Below are positions 50,957 to 59,269 of a stretch of DNA of 64,000 bases, in pieces; position 1 is the stretch's first letter; each line of letters starts with the position of its first letter. Made by a program: the position numbers and the translations under genes. The notes below the pieces were generated by a model. That model did no database searches, was not told the origin of the DNA, and saw only the letters and a program-made list of their open reading frames with translations. This DNA comes from Pontibacter indicus (GTDB taxonomy: Bacteria; Bacteroidota; Bacteroidia; Cytophagales; Hymenobacteraceae), in assembly GCF_900156345.1 (NCBI RefSeq), contig NZ_FTPP01000002.1, forward strand, positions 372,001 to 436,000, written 5' to 3'.

Positions 50957-51265
50957 ATGAAAAGTTTGTTGTCTAGAATTGAATCTAAGAAAATAGATAA
51001 GGCGGCGGCCATGCTGAAAGTGCTGGCGCACCCGAAAAGGCTGGCGATAGTGGACTTGCTCGGCAAGGAAGATAAAATGACTGTTACGGAAATTTACAAG
51101 TACCTGGACCTGCCACAGGCCATTGCTTCGCAGCATTTGATTACGCTGAAGGATAAGGGAGTGCTTTCTTCCTTTAAAGTAGGTACTAAAATTTATTACT
51201 CCCTTGCCATTCCGAAGCTGATCGACGTGATCGACTGCCTGGAGGAATGCTGCATTGATATCTAG
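50957..51265 (+). CDS. ArsR/SmtB-family transcriptional regulator
   Basis: A 102-aa winged-helix regulator. LKVLAHPKRLAIVDLL at residues 20-35 is the hallmark first helix, then the recognition region LDLPQAIASQHLITLKDKGV and the wing SSFKVGTKIYYSL. The C-terminal CLEECC carries three Cys that could bind a metal or sense redox, though the usual ELCVCD metal motif is absent. Single gene with AT-rich upstream DNA; regulated genes are not evident. Confidence 0.9.
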   Translation: MKSLLSRIESKKIDKAAAMLKVLAHPKRLAIVDLLGKEDKMTVTEIYKYLDLPQAIASQHLITLKDKGVLSSFKVGTKIYYSLAIPKLIDVIDCLEECCIDI

Positions 51266-51307
51266 TGATCCGCCCGGTGCCGTAGCACCAGATAGTACAT
51301 TCATAGA

Positions 51308-51366
51308 AAAGCCAAAGGTCTCCGTTACCTTCTCTTGAAGAAGTAGACGGGGACCTTTGGCTTTTT
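51308..51366. terminator. Bidirectional terminator with long stem
   Basis: Arms AAAGCCAAAGGTCTCCGT and ACGGGGACCTTTGGCTTT (one wobble) around a 20-base loop, followed by TTC, between convergent ArsR and lipoprotein genes. Confidence 0.75.
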
Positions 51367-51422
51367 CTTTACTAAATAAATCAGTCGGTTTACGAATTAC
51401 CGCTTCAGGCAAATGTTGGGGC

Positions 51423-51830
51423 TTACAACAGGATTTTATCGCCAGTTTCTTTCTGCTTTTTTGTCTTCACGCCCTTTTTGGCGGGAGTTGCAGTTGGCTT
51501 TTCCTTTTTCATGGCTTTCTCAACCTCGCGCTTCAGAATCTCGTGCCCTTCGTGGGTAGTGGCGGCAGAAAGTGCCACGGCCTCGGTGCGGCGCACCACG
51601 CGGGAAGAAGTAGCGGCAACATGGGGTTTGGAAGTGGCCACCCATCTGGCGTCTGCATCTGTATAAGCATCCGCCGGCTTGTCGGCCACTAGTCTGTACT
51701 CTGACCGCTCAATCGGAGCGATGCCGTCGTTGGCAATATCGCGCTCTGTCAGCATAAACGAATGGCTGGTACATGAGCTGAAAAGAAGAACAACAGTGAC
51801 AAAAGATAGGAATGTAGAGATGTTTTTCAT
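51423..51830 (-). CDS. Lipoprotein of unknown function
   Basis: A 135-aa lipoprotein with lipobox FSSC (lipidated Cys at residue 20). The mature part is Ala/Thr/Lys-rich and ends in a strongly basic tail (TPAKKGVKTKKQKETGDK), which could contact nucleic acid, LPS or peptidoglycan. No family recognised. Upstream DNA is AT-rich. Confidence 0.65.
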   Translation of the reverse strand: MKNISTFLSFVTVVLLFSSCTSHSFMLTERDIANDGIAPIERSEYRLVADKPADAYTDADARWVATSKPHVAATSSRVVRRTEAVALSAATTHEGHEILKREVEKAMKKEKPTATPAKKGVKTKKQKETGDKILL

Positions 51831-51924
51831 TTTCGTTGCACTAAGGGTAATAAATTGAGTTTCGTTTAGCGATGTTCTCGTAGCCTGGACAGGTAATTTT
51901 CGGATTGGTTAAATATCTTGTTAG

Positions 51925-51975
51925 AATATTTATATGTGCAAAGATATGTATAAATATTTATATAGAGCAAATTAT
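51925..51975. repeat. AT-rich repeat with two AATATTTATAT units
   Basis: Two direct copies of AATATTTATAT about 30 bp apart, with TATGTATAAATATT between, forming an imperfect inverted repeat upstream of both the minus-strand lipoprotein gene and the Bor-like gene. Could be an operator region; not identified. Confidence 0.4.
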
Positions 51976-52119
51976 AAGATTATAAAAGCCAATTTTTTTG
52001 ATTCAGGTTTAAAGTCAGCGTCAACAAGTATTACCAATTTTAATTAAGAATTGTATATATATAGAATTTTGTATATTCGTGAGTTCAAACATTTATATAC
52101 TTTTATACTCACTTACAAA

Positions 52120-52413
52120 ATGAAAAGAAATTTACTTTCGCTTGTTGTAGGCGCAGCTATGGCGCTTTCTATGTCTTCTTGCTATACCTACACATTCACT
52201 GTTGGTAGCGGCGCGCAGTCTAACGTGCAGGTGAAGAAAATGAACCACTACCTGATCTACGGCCTGGCTCCGATCAGCACATCAAACCCGAAAGAAATGG
52301 CTGGAGGCGCTGAGAACTACACCGTAACAGTTACGCATACCTTCGTTGACGGTCTGCTGAATGCGCTGACATGGGGTATCTACACGCCAACTACCACAAT
52401 CGTTACTAAATAA
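52120..52413 (+). CDS. Bor/Iss-family lipoprotein
   Basis: A 97-aa lipoprotein with lipobox MSSC (Cys at residue 21). The mature part matches the lambda Bor / Iss pattern seen in enterobacteria: TYTFTVG, then HYLIYGLAPI, then AGGAENY and the ending TFVDGLLNALTWGIYTPTT. Bor/Iss proteins confer serum resistance in E. coli; the role in a free-living Bacteroidota is unknown. The ATG at 52120 is the only start that gives a signal peptide. A small membrane protein gene follows 43 bp downstream. Confidence 0.85.
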   Translation: MKRNLLSLVVGAAMALSMSSCYTYTFTVGSGAQSNVQVKKMNHYLIYGLAPISTSNPKEMAGGAENYTVTVTHTFVDGLLNALTWGIYTPTTTIVTK

Positions 52414-52456
52414 TTATTCCTGAAGCTTTACGCTCGTAATCCTCCAATCCGATATC

Positions 52457-52642
52457 ATGAAGGTGTTTGTATTCTTGGTTCTGACTGTGTTGGCGATCTA
52501 TTTCGGCTATGCGATTTTTTCCCTGGAGTTTGAGAAGCTTTCCGAATACGGACTGGGTTACCTGGTGGGCAACTGCATACTGTTTGCACTGGTGTTGATC
52601 AGTGCCTTTGTGGTTGGCAAAAAGCTTTTTATACAGGAATAG
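52457..52642 (+). CDS. Small two-helix membrane protein
   Basis: A 61-aa protein with two transmembrane helices (about 2-22 and 34-55) joined by a charged loop EFEKLSEYGLGY. No family recognised. Probably co-transcribed with the Bor-like gene. It ends before a bidirectional terminator. Confidence 0.6.
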   Translation: MKVFVFLVLTVLAIYFGYAIFSLEFEKLSEYGLGYLVGNCILFALVLISAFVVGKKLFIQE

Positions 52643-52661
52643 ACAATATTTCAAGAAACGA

Positions 52662-52695
52662 AAAAAAGCTGGTCCGTAAGGGCCAGCTTTTTTTT
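52662..52695. terminator. Bidirectional intrinsic terminator
   Basis: AAAAAAGCTGGTCC and GGGCCAGCTTTTTT around GTAA, followed by more T, between the small membrane protein gene and convergent hemA. Confidence 0.88.
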
Positions 52696-52715
52696 ATGTC
52701 TATAATTTTCTGTCG

Positions 52716-53990
52716 TTAATTCGCGTCCACTCCCTGTTTTTCCAGGTCGAACAGATCGTTTAGCAGATCGATCAGCGTTTCGGCTTCGCCGCGCTTGCAG
52801 GCCGCTTTCAGCTGCAGCACCGGCAGCTTAATCACTTTCTGCATCATCGATTTGGTGATATTGTCAATCAGTTTGGCTTCTTTCGGGCCGAGCTTCTTCA
52901 TGTAGCGGGCCATCTCTTCCTGACGGATCGACTCCAACGCGTTCTTCAGCTTGTTAATCGTAGGCGACACCATCATCTCTTTCGACCAGTCGTTGAACTG
53001 CTCGATCGACTCTTCGACAATGGCGTGTACCTGCGGCACGGAGTTGATGCGCTGCTGAAGCGCGGCAGATGCCTTGTTTTGGATCGTGTCGATGTTGTAA
53101 ACCAGCACGCCCGGCACAGCTTCTACCTCGGCCTCCACACTGCGCGGCACCGACAGGTCGATGAAGAACTTAAACGTGAGCACGTTCAGGCGCTGGATCA
53201 TTTCTTTGGTGAAGAAAGGCGTTTCGCGCGCCACCGACGAGATGATCACGTCCGCCTCTTTCAGGCCCTGCACGATCTCCTCAAACGGAAGCACGGCCAT
53301 GCCGCACTCGTCTGCCAGGATCTGCGCCTTGGCCATGGTGCGGTTCGTGATGGTGACATGCTGGTAGCCTTTGTCTTTGAGGTGGCGGCACACATCGGCG
53401 CCAATCTCACCTACTCCCACCACCAGGATCTTCGGCTCAGCCACCACATCGGCCGTCAGCTCCTCTATCAGCTCAATGGCGGCATAGGAGGTAGAGGCAG
53501 CCCCATCGCGGAAGGCAGTCTCCTGCACCACGCGCTTGTTGGTGAAGAAGATGGTGTGCATCAGGCGGTGCAGAAACGGACCGGCCGTTTCGTTGTCGGC
53601 CGCCCACTGGTACGACTGCTTCACCTGATTGGTGATCTGCATATCGCCCACCACCTGCGACTCGAGCCCCATGCTTACCTCAAATAAATGCTGTACGGCA
53701 TCGTTGTGCTCGTTGAGGATGGTGAAATAGTCGAAGTACTGGGTGATGTTGTCGATACCCTTGGTGATGCCAAGCAGCTTGACGATTTCGGTACTATAGT
53801 CCAGGTCGGAGTTATAGTATACCTCGGTGCGGTTGCAGGTAGAGAGCACCAGTATGTCAGAAGCCTGAATAAAGCTTTTCAGTGTCTGAAGGAATTGCCT
53901 GCACGAGTTCTCATCTAAGGCAATCAGTTCCCTGATATCCAGCGGCGCTTTCTTGTACGAGAGGCTGATTGCTTTAAAGTTCTGAAGCAT
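52716..53990 (-). CDS. hemA: Glutamyl-tRNA reductase
   Basis: Reduces glutamyl-tRNA to glutamate-1-semialdehyde, first step of tetrapyrrole synthesis in the C5 pathway. The 424-aa length is standard. The catalytic Cys is Cys52 in LSTCNRTEVY; then GLESQVVGDMQITNQVK, the NADPH site VVGVGEIGADV and the ISSVARE helix. A TAATTTTG box (minus strand) lies at 54016-54023, 26 bp before the ATG. Divergent from the histidine kinase gene. Confidence 0.96.
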   Translation of the reverse strand: MLQNFKAISLSYKKAPLDIRELIALDENSCRQFLQTLKSFIQASDILVLSTCNRTEVYYNSDLDYSTEIVKLLGITKGIDNITQYFDYFTILNEHNDAVQHLFEVSMGLESQVVGDMQITNQVKQSYQWAADNETAGPFLHRLMHTIFFTNKRVVQETAFRDGAASTSYAAIELIEELTADVVAEPKILVVGVGEIGADVCRHLKDKGYQHVTITNRTMAKAQILADECGMAVLPFEEIVQGLKEADVIISSVARETPFFTKEMIQRLNVLTFKFFIDLSVPRSVEAEVEAVPGVLVYNIDTIQNKASAALQQRINSVPQVHAIVEESIEQFNDWSKEMMVSPTINKLKNALESIRQEEMARYMKKLGPKEAKLIDNITKSMMQKVIKLPVLQLKAACKRGEAETLIDLLNDLFDLEKQGVDAN

Positions 53991-54015
53991 AACTTACTTT
54001 CGGAATACTAAAATG

Positions 54016-54023
54016 CAAAATTA
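54016..54023 (-). promoter_or_regulatory. hemA promoter, -7 box
   Basis: Minus-strand TAATTTTG, a TAnnTTTG match, 25 bp before the ATG at 53990. No TTG at -33. Confidence 0.55.
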
Positions 54024-54103
54024 CTGCTTTGCTTATTAAAAAGAAACTTACTTGCCCTTATTAATTAATTTATACAAATTTCAGATAATTTTCGCGCCAC
54101 CGC

Positions 54104-55279
54104 ATGATTCCCATTTACGCCCAGAAAAACCGAATAAAGTTTCTCGTCGTTATTGTCGCACTCATTATTGGGGCGGTTACTATTACGTACACTAACGTAT
54201 TAGTGAGCAAATTGTCTGAAAGAGAGCAGGAACTGGTGCAGCTTTATGCCAAGGGGCTGCGCTACATGATCAATGCGCCCAGCGACGATAACATCGTTTT
54301 TATCGAAGAGGAGATACTTTCCTCTAACCACACCATCCCCGTTATCCTTACGGACGAGTACGAGAATATTCTCGATTATAAGAACATCAACCTGCCTGAG
54401 AACATTTCAGAAAGCCGAAAAAATGAGCTGTTGCAGCGCGAAATCGCCCGCATGAAGGCGCAGCATGCCCCGATTGTGGTGCCTTGGGCGGAGGGCTCGG
54501 AGAACTATGTGTTCTACAAAGACTCGGACCTGCTTTCGCAGCTTCGCTACTACCCCTATGTGCAGCTGATGGTGATTGCCTGCTTTGCCCTGATGGCTTA
54601 CTTTGCTTTCAGCTACTCGCGCAAGGCCGAACAGAACAGGGTATGGGTGGGCCTTGCCAAAGAAACAGCGCACCAATTGGGCACACCGCTCTCCTCTCTC
54701 ATGGCTTGGTACGAGTACATGAAGGCTAGCCCGAAGTTCGAAAACGAGCCCATCACGGCCGAGCTCTGGAAGGACATCCGGCGGCTGGAGATCATCACGG
54801 AGCGCTTCTCCAACATCGGTTCAGTGCCGCTGCTGCGCGATGAGAACATCCTGCAGGTGACGGAAAACGCGATCGGCTACCTGCAAAACCGCATCTCGAG
54901 CAAGGTCGACTTTACGGTGGTGTCTAACTTTGCTCCAGAGATCACCGCCAAGGTGAACGTGCCGCTATTCGACTGGGTGATTGAGAACATCTGCAAAAAT
55001 GCGGTGGATGCGATGGAGGGTCGCGGCAGCATCCGGCTACAGCTCTCACTACTGGGCAAAAGCCAGATCGCGCTCGACATCAGCGACACGGGCAAGGGTA
55101 TACCCAAAAGCAAGATGGACTCGGTATTTCTGCCCGGCTTTACGACCAAAAAACGAGGCTGGGGCCTGGGCCTGGCGCTGGCCAAGCGTATCATCGACAA
55201 CTACCACGAAGGCAGGCTGTATGTTAGGTCTTCCGAGATCGGCAAAGGCACCACCTTCCGGATTGTGCTAAACAGATGA
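54104..55279 (+). CDS. Sensor histidine kinase, orphan
   Basis: A 391-aa inner-membrane kinase. Helices at about 10-32 and 152-172 enclose a periplasmic sensor loop of about 120 residues. The phosphorylated residue is probably His190 in AKETAHQLGTPLSSLM, and the ATPase part shows the N box (ENICKNAVDAM near 298-308), the G1 DTGKGIP, and the G2 GWGLGLALAKRII. No response regulator lies beside it. The 113-bp gap to hemA is shared. Confidence 0.92.
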   Translation: MIPIYAQKNRIKFLVVIVALIIGAVTITYTNVLVSKLSEREQELVQLYAKGLRYMINAPSDDNIVFIEEEILSSNHTIPVILTDEYENILDYKNINLPENISESRKNELLQREIARMKAQHAPIVVPWAEGSENYVFYKDSDLLSQLRYYPYVQLMVIACFALMAYFAFSYSRKAEQNRVWVGLAKETAHQLGTPLSSLMAWYEYMKASPKFENEPITAELWKDIRRLEIITERFSNIGSVPLLRDENILQVTENAIGYLQNRISSKVDFTVVSNFAPEITAKVNVPLFDWVIENICKNAVDAMEGRGSIRLQLSLLGKSQIALDISDTGKGIPKSKMDSVFLPGFTTKKRGWGLGLALAKRIIDNYHEGRLYVRSSEIGKGTTFRIVLNR

Positions 55280-55288
55280 GTTTAAGTT

Positions 55289-55345
55289 TGAAAGTTTAGA
55301 AGTTAGAAAGTTGGGGGTTGAGGGGTTTTAGAGTTTAGAAGTGGC
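55289..55345. repeat. Tandem GTTTAGAAGTT-type intergenic repeat
   Basis: A G/T/A-only stretch of degenerate units such as GTTTGAAAGTTTAGAAGTTA directly after the kinase stop. Related stretches lie at 58045-58110 and 58183-58230. Confidence 0.6.
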
Positions 55346-55393
55346 GTTAAACAGTAATGTCGTGAGGCTACGAGCATTGCCGTTTCCCTGTAG

Positions 55394-55413
55394 GGACAGG
55401 GCGCGACCTGTCC
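55394..55413. repeat. GGACAGG/CCTGTCC inverted repeat
   Basis: GGACAGG-GCGCGA-CCTGTCC inside TGTAGGGACAGGGCGCGACC, an intergenic repeat form I recognise from other Bacteroidota and cyanobacteria; no coding role. Confidence 0.6.
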
Positions 55414-55487
55414 GAATCGTGCGTACGGCGACCTCACAGGTATAGCGCTTATGAATTGCAGGTATAGCGACCATTCGCAGGTATACC

Positions 55488-55495
55488 TATCTTTG
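55488..55495 (+). promoter_or_regulatory. GNAT gene promoter, -7 box
   Basis: TATCTTTG matches TAnnTTTG, 40 bp before the GTG start. Three CAGGTATA words lie immediately upstream, at about 20-bp intervals. Confidence 0.5.
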
Positions 55496-55535
55496 TCCCC
55501 TTGTCCAACAGTCTTTTGTCACATAGTCATCCCAA

Positions 55536-56471
55536 GTGGTAGCAGTAGTCAGGTATAGCGATAGGTATAAGGCGGAGTGGGATGCTTTTGTAAAGGCCTC
55601 CAAAAACGGTACGTTCCTGCTCCAGCGCGACTACATGGCCTATCATGCCGACCGCTTCGAAGACCACTCGCTGCTGTTCTACCACAAAGACAAGCTTATG
55701 GCAGTGCTCCCGGCGAATGTGGCGAACGATGAGCTGCACTCGCACGAAGGACTGAGCTATGGGGGACTGGTGAGTGGCAGGAAAATGAAGAGCCCGCTGA
55801 TGCTGCAGGTGTTCGATGCCTTGGTCAGGTATAGCCAGGAGCAGCATTTCAAAACACTCTTCTACAAAGCGACACCCCACATCTACCACCAGCTGCCAGC
55901 CGAGGAAGATCTGTATGCGCTGTTCAGGTATGGCGCCACGCTCTACCGCCGCGATGTGAATTCCGTGATCGACCTGGGGCAGCCTGTCAGGTATAGCAAA
56001 GACCGCCGCTGGCGACTGTCGCAGGGGCAGCAGCGGGAGTGGCAGGTACAGCGGTCAGAGAATTACGCCGGTTTTATGCAGTTGGTGGCATCCCAGCTCC
56101 AGAGCAGGCACAAGCTGCAGCCGGTGCACACGGCGGAGGAAGTCGCGAGGCTGGCGCAACTATTTCCCGAAAACATCAGCCACTATACCATCACGGAGGG
56201 AAATGAACTGCTGACCGGTGCCCTGGTCTACGAAACGGCTATTGTGGCCCACTGCCAGTATATTGGTGCCAGCGACCGGGCGCAGGAAGAAGGCGCCGCT
56301 TACGTGCTGCTCGACCACCTGATCCGGCAGGTATACGCGCACAAAAAATACTTCAGTTTCGGCATCTCCACAGAGCAGCAGGGTCTATACCTGAACGAAG
56401 GACTGGTGAACTACAAAGAGAGCTACGGTGCCCGCACGTTAGTGCACGACTTCTACAGACTGGACTTTTAG
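55536..56471 (+). CDS. GNAT/FemAB-like acyltransferase, unknown substrate
   Basis: A 311-aa protein starting at GTG. The two-half layout with an N-terminal LLQRDYMAYHADRFEDHSLL and the C-terminal acetyltransferase-like GALVYETAIVAHCQYIGASD, then FSFGISTEQQGLYLNEGL, resembles the FemAB/GNAT branch that transfers amino acids or acyl groups to cell-wall or small substrates. The sequence carries the tripeptide Arg-Tyr-Ser three times, each encoded by AGGTATAGC. Substrate unknown. Single gene. Confidence 0.75.
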   Translation: MVAVVRYSDRYKAEWDAFVKASKNGTFLLQRDYMAYHADRFEDHSLLFYHKDKLMAVLPANVANDELHSHEGLSYGGLVSGRKMKSPLMLQVFDALVRYSQEQHFKTLFYKATPHIYHQLPAEEDLYALFRYGATLYRRDVNSVIDLGQPVRYSKDRRWRLSQGQQREWQVQRSENYAGFMQLVASQLQSRHKLQPVHTAEEVARLAQLFPENISHYTITEGNELLTGALVYETAIVAHCQYIGASDRAQEEGAAYVLLDHLIRQVYAHKKYFSFGISTEQQGLYLNEGLVNYKESYGARTLVHDFYRLDF

Positions 56472-56502
56472 CTTTTCAGGTATAGAAGCACCTTGTGCAA
56501 GT

Positions 56503-56955
56503 CTATTCCAGATCCAACTGCCGGCCTTCGGATTTGGCCTTTTCATCCAGTTTAGCACCAATGCCCATACCTATACCCATCCCAATGGGTAAGCCCAGCC
56601 CAAGTAAGGCGAAATTCTTCAGCGCCAGCGAAAACACGACCCCGAACGGCAAGCCAAATGTCGACATGCCCAGTGCCAGCCACAGTTTCAGATGATGCTT
56701 CTGCGGAACCAGGTTTAGTTGCTTCTCCACAAGCTTCAGGATAGCGCTTCGGGTTTCTTTCAGTTTGGCAGTATGCTCCTTAGCGGGAATATTGAGGCCG
56801 TTGAGTGGCTCCAGCTGCTGTGTAATAGTGGCGGCTATACCTTCCGGTATGGCTTTGCTGTTCAGCGCATCAATCAGCTGTTGCATGCGGTTAAACTCTT
56901 CGGCCAGTTTTTCAGACTGTGCTATACCTTCTATGGGCTGCAGCTTTGGGATCAT
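56503..56955 (-). CDS. Membrane protein with glycine-zipper C-terminus, unknown function
   Basis: A 150-aa protein. The first 90 residues are helical and polar, with probable coiled coils (EKLAEEFNRMQQLIDALN). Two hydrophobic segments follow (about 91-108 and 112-132), the second a glycine zipper LGLPIGMGIGMGIG. No signal peptide and no family recognised. Minus strand, downstream of the EamA gene. Confidence 0.6.
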   Translation of the reverse strand: MIPKLQPIEGIAQSEKLAEEFNRMQQLIDALNSKAIPEGIAATITQQLEPLNGLNIPAKEHTAKLKETRSAILKLVEKQLNLVPQKHHLKLWLALGMSTFGLPFGVVFSLALKNFALLGLGLPIGMGIGMGIGAKLDEKAKSEGRQLDLE

Positions 56956-57144
56956 TTAGGCTTTGGTTAAGGGATTGCTGATGATTGGGCGCGAAACATC
57001 CGGGCCCGACTCAATGAAATAAGCGAATTATCTCGAGACTTGAAAATCCTACTATGGCAAACCTTGCCGGATAAAATAAAACAGCCTCTGCCCGGGTAGG
57101 ACAGCGGCCGCTGATGCAGGTATAGACTTGCTGATCTTTGGTAA

Positions 57145-57987
57145 CTATTTTGCCCGGTTGACAATAAACACGCCCGCCAGGATAACGACCATGCCCACAT
57201 AATGCCAAAGGTGAATGACTTCGCCGTCCAGCACACCCCACATCAGCGCCACCACAGGTATGAGGTAGGTGGTAGAGCTGGCAAACAGGGTGGTCGACAT
57301 CTGGATCAGCTTATTGAAGAGCACTAAGGCAATGGCGGTGCTGAACACGGCCAGGATGGCAATATACATCAGCGCCTCCCAGGCGCCGGGCACATGCTGC
57401 AGCTTGTAAAGGAAATCGGTGGTGAGCAGGTATACGAGCGCCACAGGGCCCACCGTAAGCAGGGCCAGACTGGAGACCGCAATAGCCTTCATGCCGTGGA
57501 GGCGGAACTTGATGAGGTTGGCGCTGATGCCGTAGAAAATGGTGGCCAGCACGATGTACAGGCCATAGTACATGTTGTCGAGCTCGGCGTTGCCGTTGCC
57601 TGAGAAGATGAGCACCGCCGTACCCGCTATACCTACCACAATACCGAGCATGCGCATCCAGGTGATGGACTGACCAAACAGGGCGGCACCTACCAGCAGC
57701 GTAAATAGAGCCGTGAGCGAGTTAAGCACACCCGCCAATCCGCTGGCCAGGCGCGTCTCGGCAATGGCAAACAGAAAGGCCGGCAGGAAGTTGCCAAGAA
57801 GACCACTGCCCAAGAGATACTTCCAGCGGTGTGGCTCTACCTTGCGCACATTCTTAATGGCAAAAGGCAACAGGGCGGCGCAGGCAATCACCATGCGCAG
57901 CGCACCCAGCTCGTCCGAAGAGTAAACGACCAGGCCCTTCTTGATGAGAATAAACGAGGTGCCCCAGATCAGGGCCAGTATGATCAC
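57145..57987 (-). CDS. EamA-family (DMT) transporter
   Basis: A 280-aa inner-membrane permease with ten predicted helices in two EamA repeats; the first repeat has LALIWGTSFILIKKGL and the second ISANLIKFRLHGMKAIA. Members export metabolites or amino acids; substrate unknown. The listed start is GTG at 57987; the natural start could be further upstream at a non-standard codon because the frame stays open for about 20 codons. Downstream of dusB on the same strand. Confidence 0.85.
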   Translation of the reverse strand: MIILALIWGTSFILIKKGLVVYSSDELGALRMVIACAALLPFAIKNVRKVEPHRWKYLLGSGLLGNFLPAFLFAIAETRLASGLAGVLNSLTALFTLLVGAALFGQSITWMRMLGIVVGIAGTAVLIFSGNGNAELDNMYYGLYIVLATIFYGISANLIKFRLHGMKAIAVSSLALLTVGPVALVYLLTTDFLYKLQHVPGAWEALMYIAILAVFSTAIALVLFNKLIQMSTTLFASSTTYLIPVVALMWGVLDGEVIHLWHYVGMVVILAGVFIVNRAK

Positions 57988-58044
57988 CAGGACCCAGGCG
58001 ATGGCCGGAATACCTGTTTGCTCTTTGGTGGGAGAGGGGATGGT

Positions 58045-58110
58045 TTTGATAAGTTTAAGAATTTAGGAGTTAGAGAGTTTAAGAGTTGGAAGTTGAACCT
58101 CTAAACTCGT
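58045..58110. repeat. GTTTAAGAGTT-type repeat, copy 2
   Basis: AAGTTTAAGAATTTAGGAGT, then TTAGAGAGTTTAAGAGTTGG and a few more units, in the gap between dusB and the EamA gene. It is inverted with respect to copy 3 at 58183-58230. Confidence 0.6.
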
Positions 58111-58120
58111 CTGCAAATAT

Positions 58121-58166
58121 AAAAGGAGTTGAAGTCTCAACACGTATGCCGATACCCCAACTCCTT
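58121..58166 (-). terminator. Weak hairpin after dusB
   Basis: Arms AAGGAGTTG and CAACTCCTT around a 26-base loop; on the minus strand a short T run follows. May be a terminator of dusB, less convincing than others. Confidence 0.4.
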
Positions 58167-58182
58167 AATTAAATTTTGCATT

Positions 58183-58230
58183 GAGAGTTCGAAATTCTTC
58201 AACTCATCACTCTCAAACTCTTAAACTTCT
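58183..58230. repeat. GTTTAAGAGTT-type repeat, copy 3
   Basis: The minus-strand sequence AAGTTTAAGAGTTTGAGAGT contains the dusB stop codon, so the repeat overlaps the end of the gene. Confidence 0.6.
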
Positions 58231-59216
58231 TCTGCTGCGTAGCTCATCGTCTGGGCAATCTCATCCAGCGTGTCGTAAATTTCCTGGATGTCTTCGGACT
58301 GCACCAGTTTCATGCGCAGGGGCTTGAAGTGCGGCAGGCCACGGAAGTAGTTGGTGTAATGGCGGCGCATCTCAAAAATGCCCAGCTTATCGCCCTTCCA
58401 CTCCAGCGAATGCGTGAAGTGCTGGCGGCAAACTTCTACGCGCTCCTCCAAAGTTGGCGGCGGCAAAAGCTCGCCAGTTGCCATGTAATGCTTGATCTCG
58501 TTGAAGATCCACGGATGGCCAATGGAGGCGCGGCCCACCATGATGCCGTCAACGCCATACCTGTTGCGGTACTCCAGCGCCTTCTCCGGTGAGTCGATGT
58601 CGCCGTTGCCGAAGATGGGGATCTTCATGCGTGGGTTGTTCTTCACCTCCGCAATCAGGCGCCAGTCGGCTTCGCCCTTGTACATCTGCACGCGGGTGCG
58701 GCCGTGTATGCTCAGCGCCTTGATGCCGATGTCCTGCAGCCTTTCAGCTGTTTCTACAATGTTTTTGGTATCCTCGTCCCAGCCCAGACGCGTCTTCACG
58801 GTCACGGGCAGGTGGGTGGCTTTCACAATCTCCTCGGTCATCTTCACCATCTTCGGGATATCGCGCAACAAGGCGGCACCGGCTCCTTTGCAGGCCACGT
58901 TCTTCACAGGGCAGCCGTAGTTGATGTCGATCAGGTCCGGGCCGGCCTGCGACGACACAATGGCGGCCTCGCGCATCGAGTCGATCTCGGATCCGAAGAT
59001 CTGAATGCCGATGGGGCGCTCGTAGTCAAAAATGTCGAGTTTTTGCACACTTTTGGCGGCATCACGTATCAGTCCCTCAGAGGATATGAACTCGGTATAC
59101 ATCAGGTCGGCCCCGTTGGCTTTGCACACTTTCCGGAAAGGCGGATCGCTCACGTCCTCCATCGGTGCCAGCAGCAGCGGAAACTCGCCCAGTTCTATGT
59201 TCGCTATCTTTACCAA
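58221..59216 (-). CDS. dusB: tRNA-dihydrouridine synthase
   Basis: FMN enzyme reducing uridine in the tRNA D-loop. 331 aa, standard. The FMN motif LLAPMEDVSDPPFR is at residues 15-28, the catalytic Cys (102) in INYGCPVKNV, then TVKTRLGW, IHGRTRVQMY and the phosphate site GNGDI ... GIMVGRASIGHPW. The probable start is TTG at 59216. Divergent from the CPBP protease gene. Confidence 0.95.
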   Translation of the reverse strand: MVKIANIELGEFPLLLAPMEDVSDPPFRKVCKANGADLMYTEFISSEGLIRDAAKSVQKLDIFDYERPIGIQIFGSEIDSMREAAIVSSQAGPDLIDINYGCPVKNVACKGAGAALLRDIPKMVKMTEEIVKATHLPVTVKTRLGWDEDTKNIVETAERLQDIGIKALSIHGRTRVQMYKGEADWRLIAEVKNNPRMKIPIFGNGDIDSPEKALEYRNRYGVDGIMVGRASIGHPWIFNEIKHYMATGELLPPPTLEERVEVCRQHFTHSLEWKGDKLGIFEMRRHYTNYFRGLPHFKPLRMKLVQSEDIQEIYDTLDEIAQTMSYAAEEV

Positions 59217-59269
59217 AGCAAAAGTTAATTTTTCACGTAAATTTACGTCAATTAAACCTAATCTTCTCT

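Noticed and set aside
52120-52413. Prophage because of the Bor-like lipoprotein
   Set aside because: No other phage gene in the window; flanks are housekeeping genes.
55394-55413. Insertion-sequence end at GGACAGG/CCTGTCC
   Set aside because: No transposase frame or second end; it looks like a stand-alone intergenic repeat.
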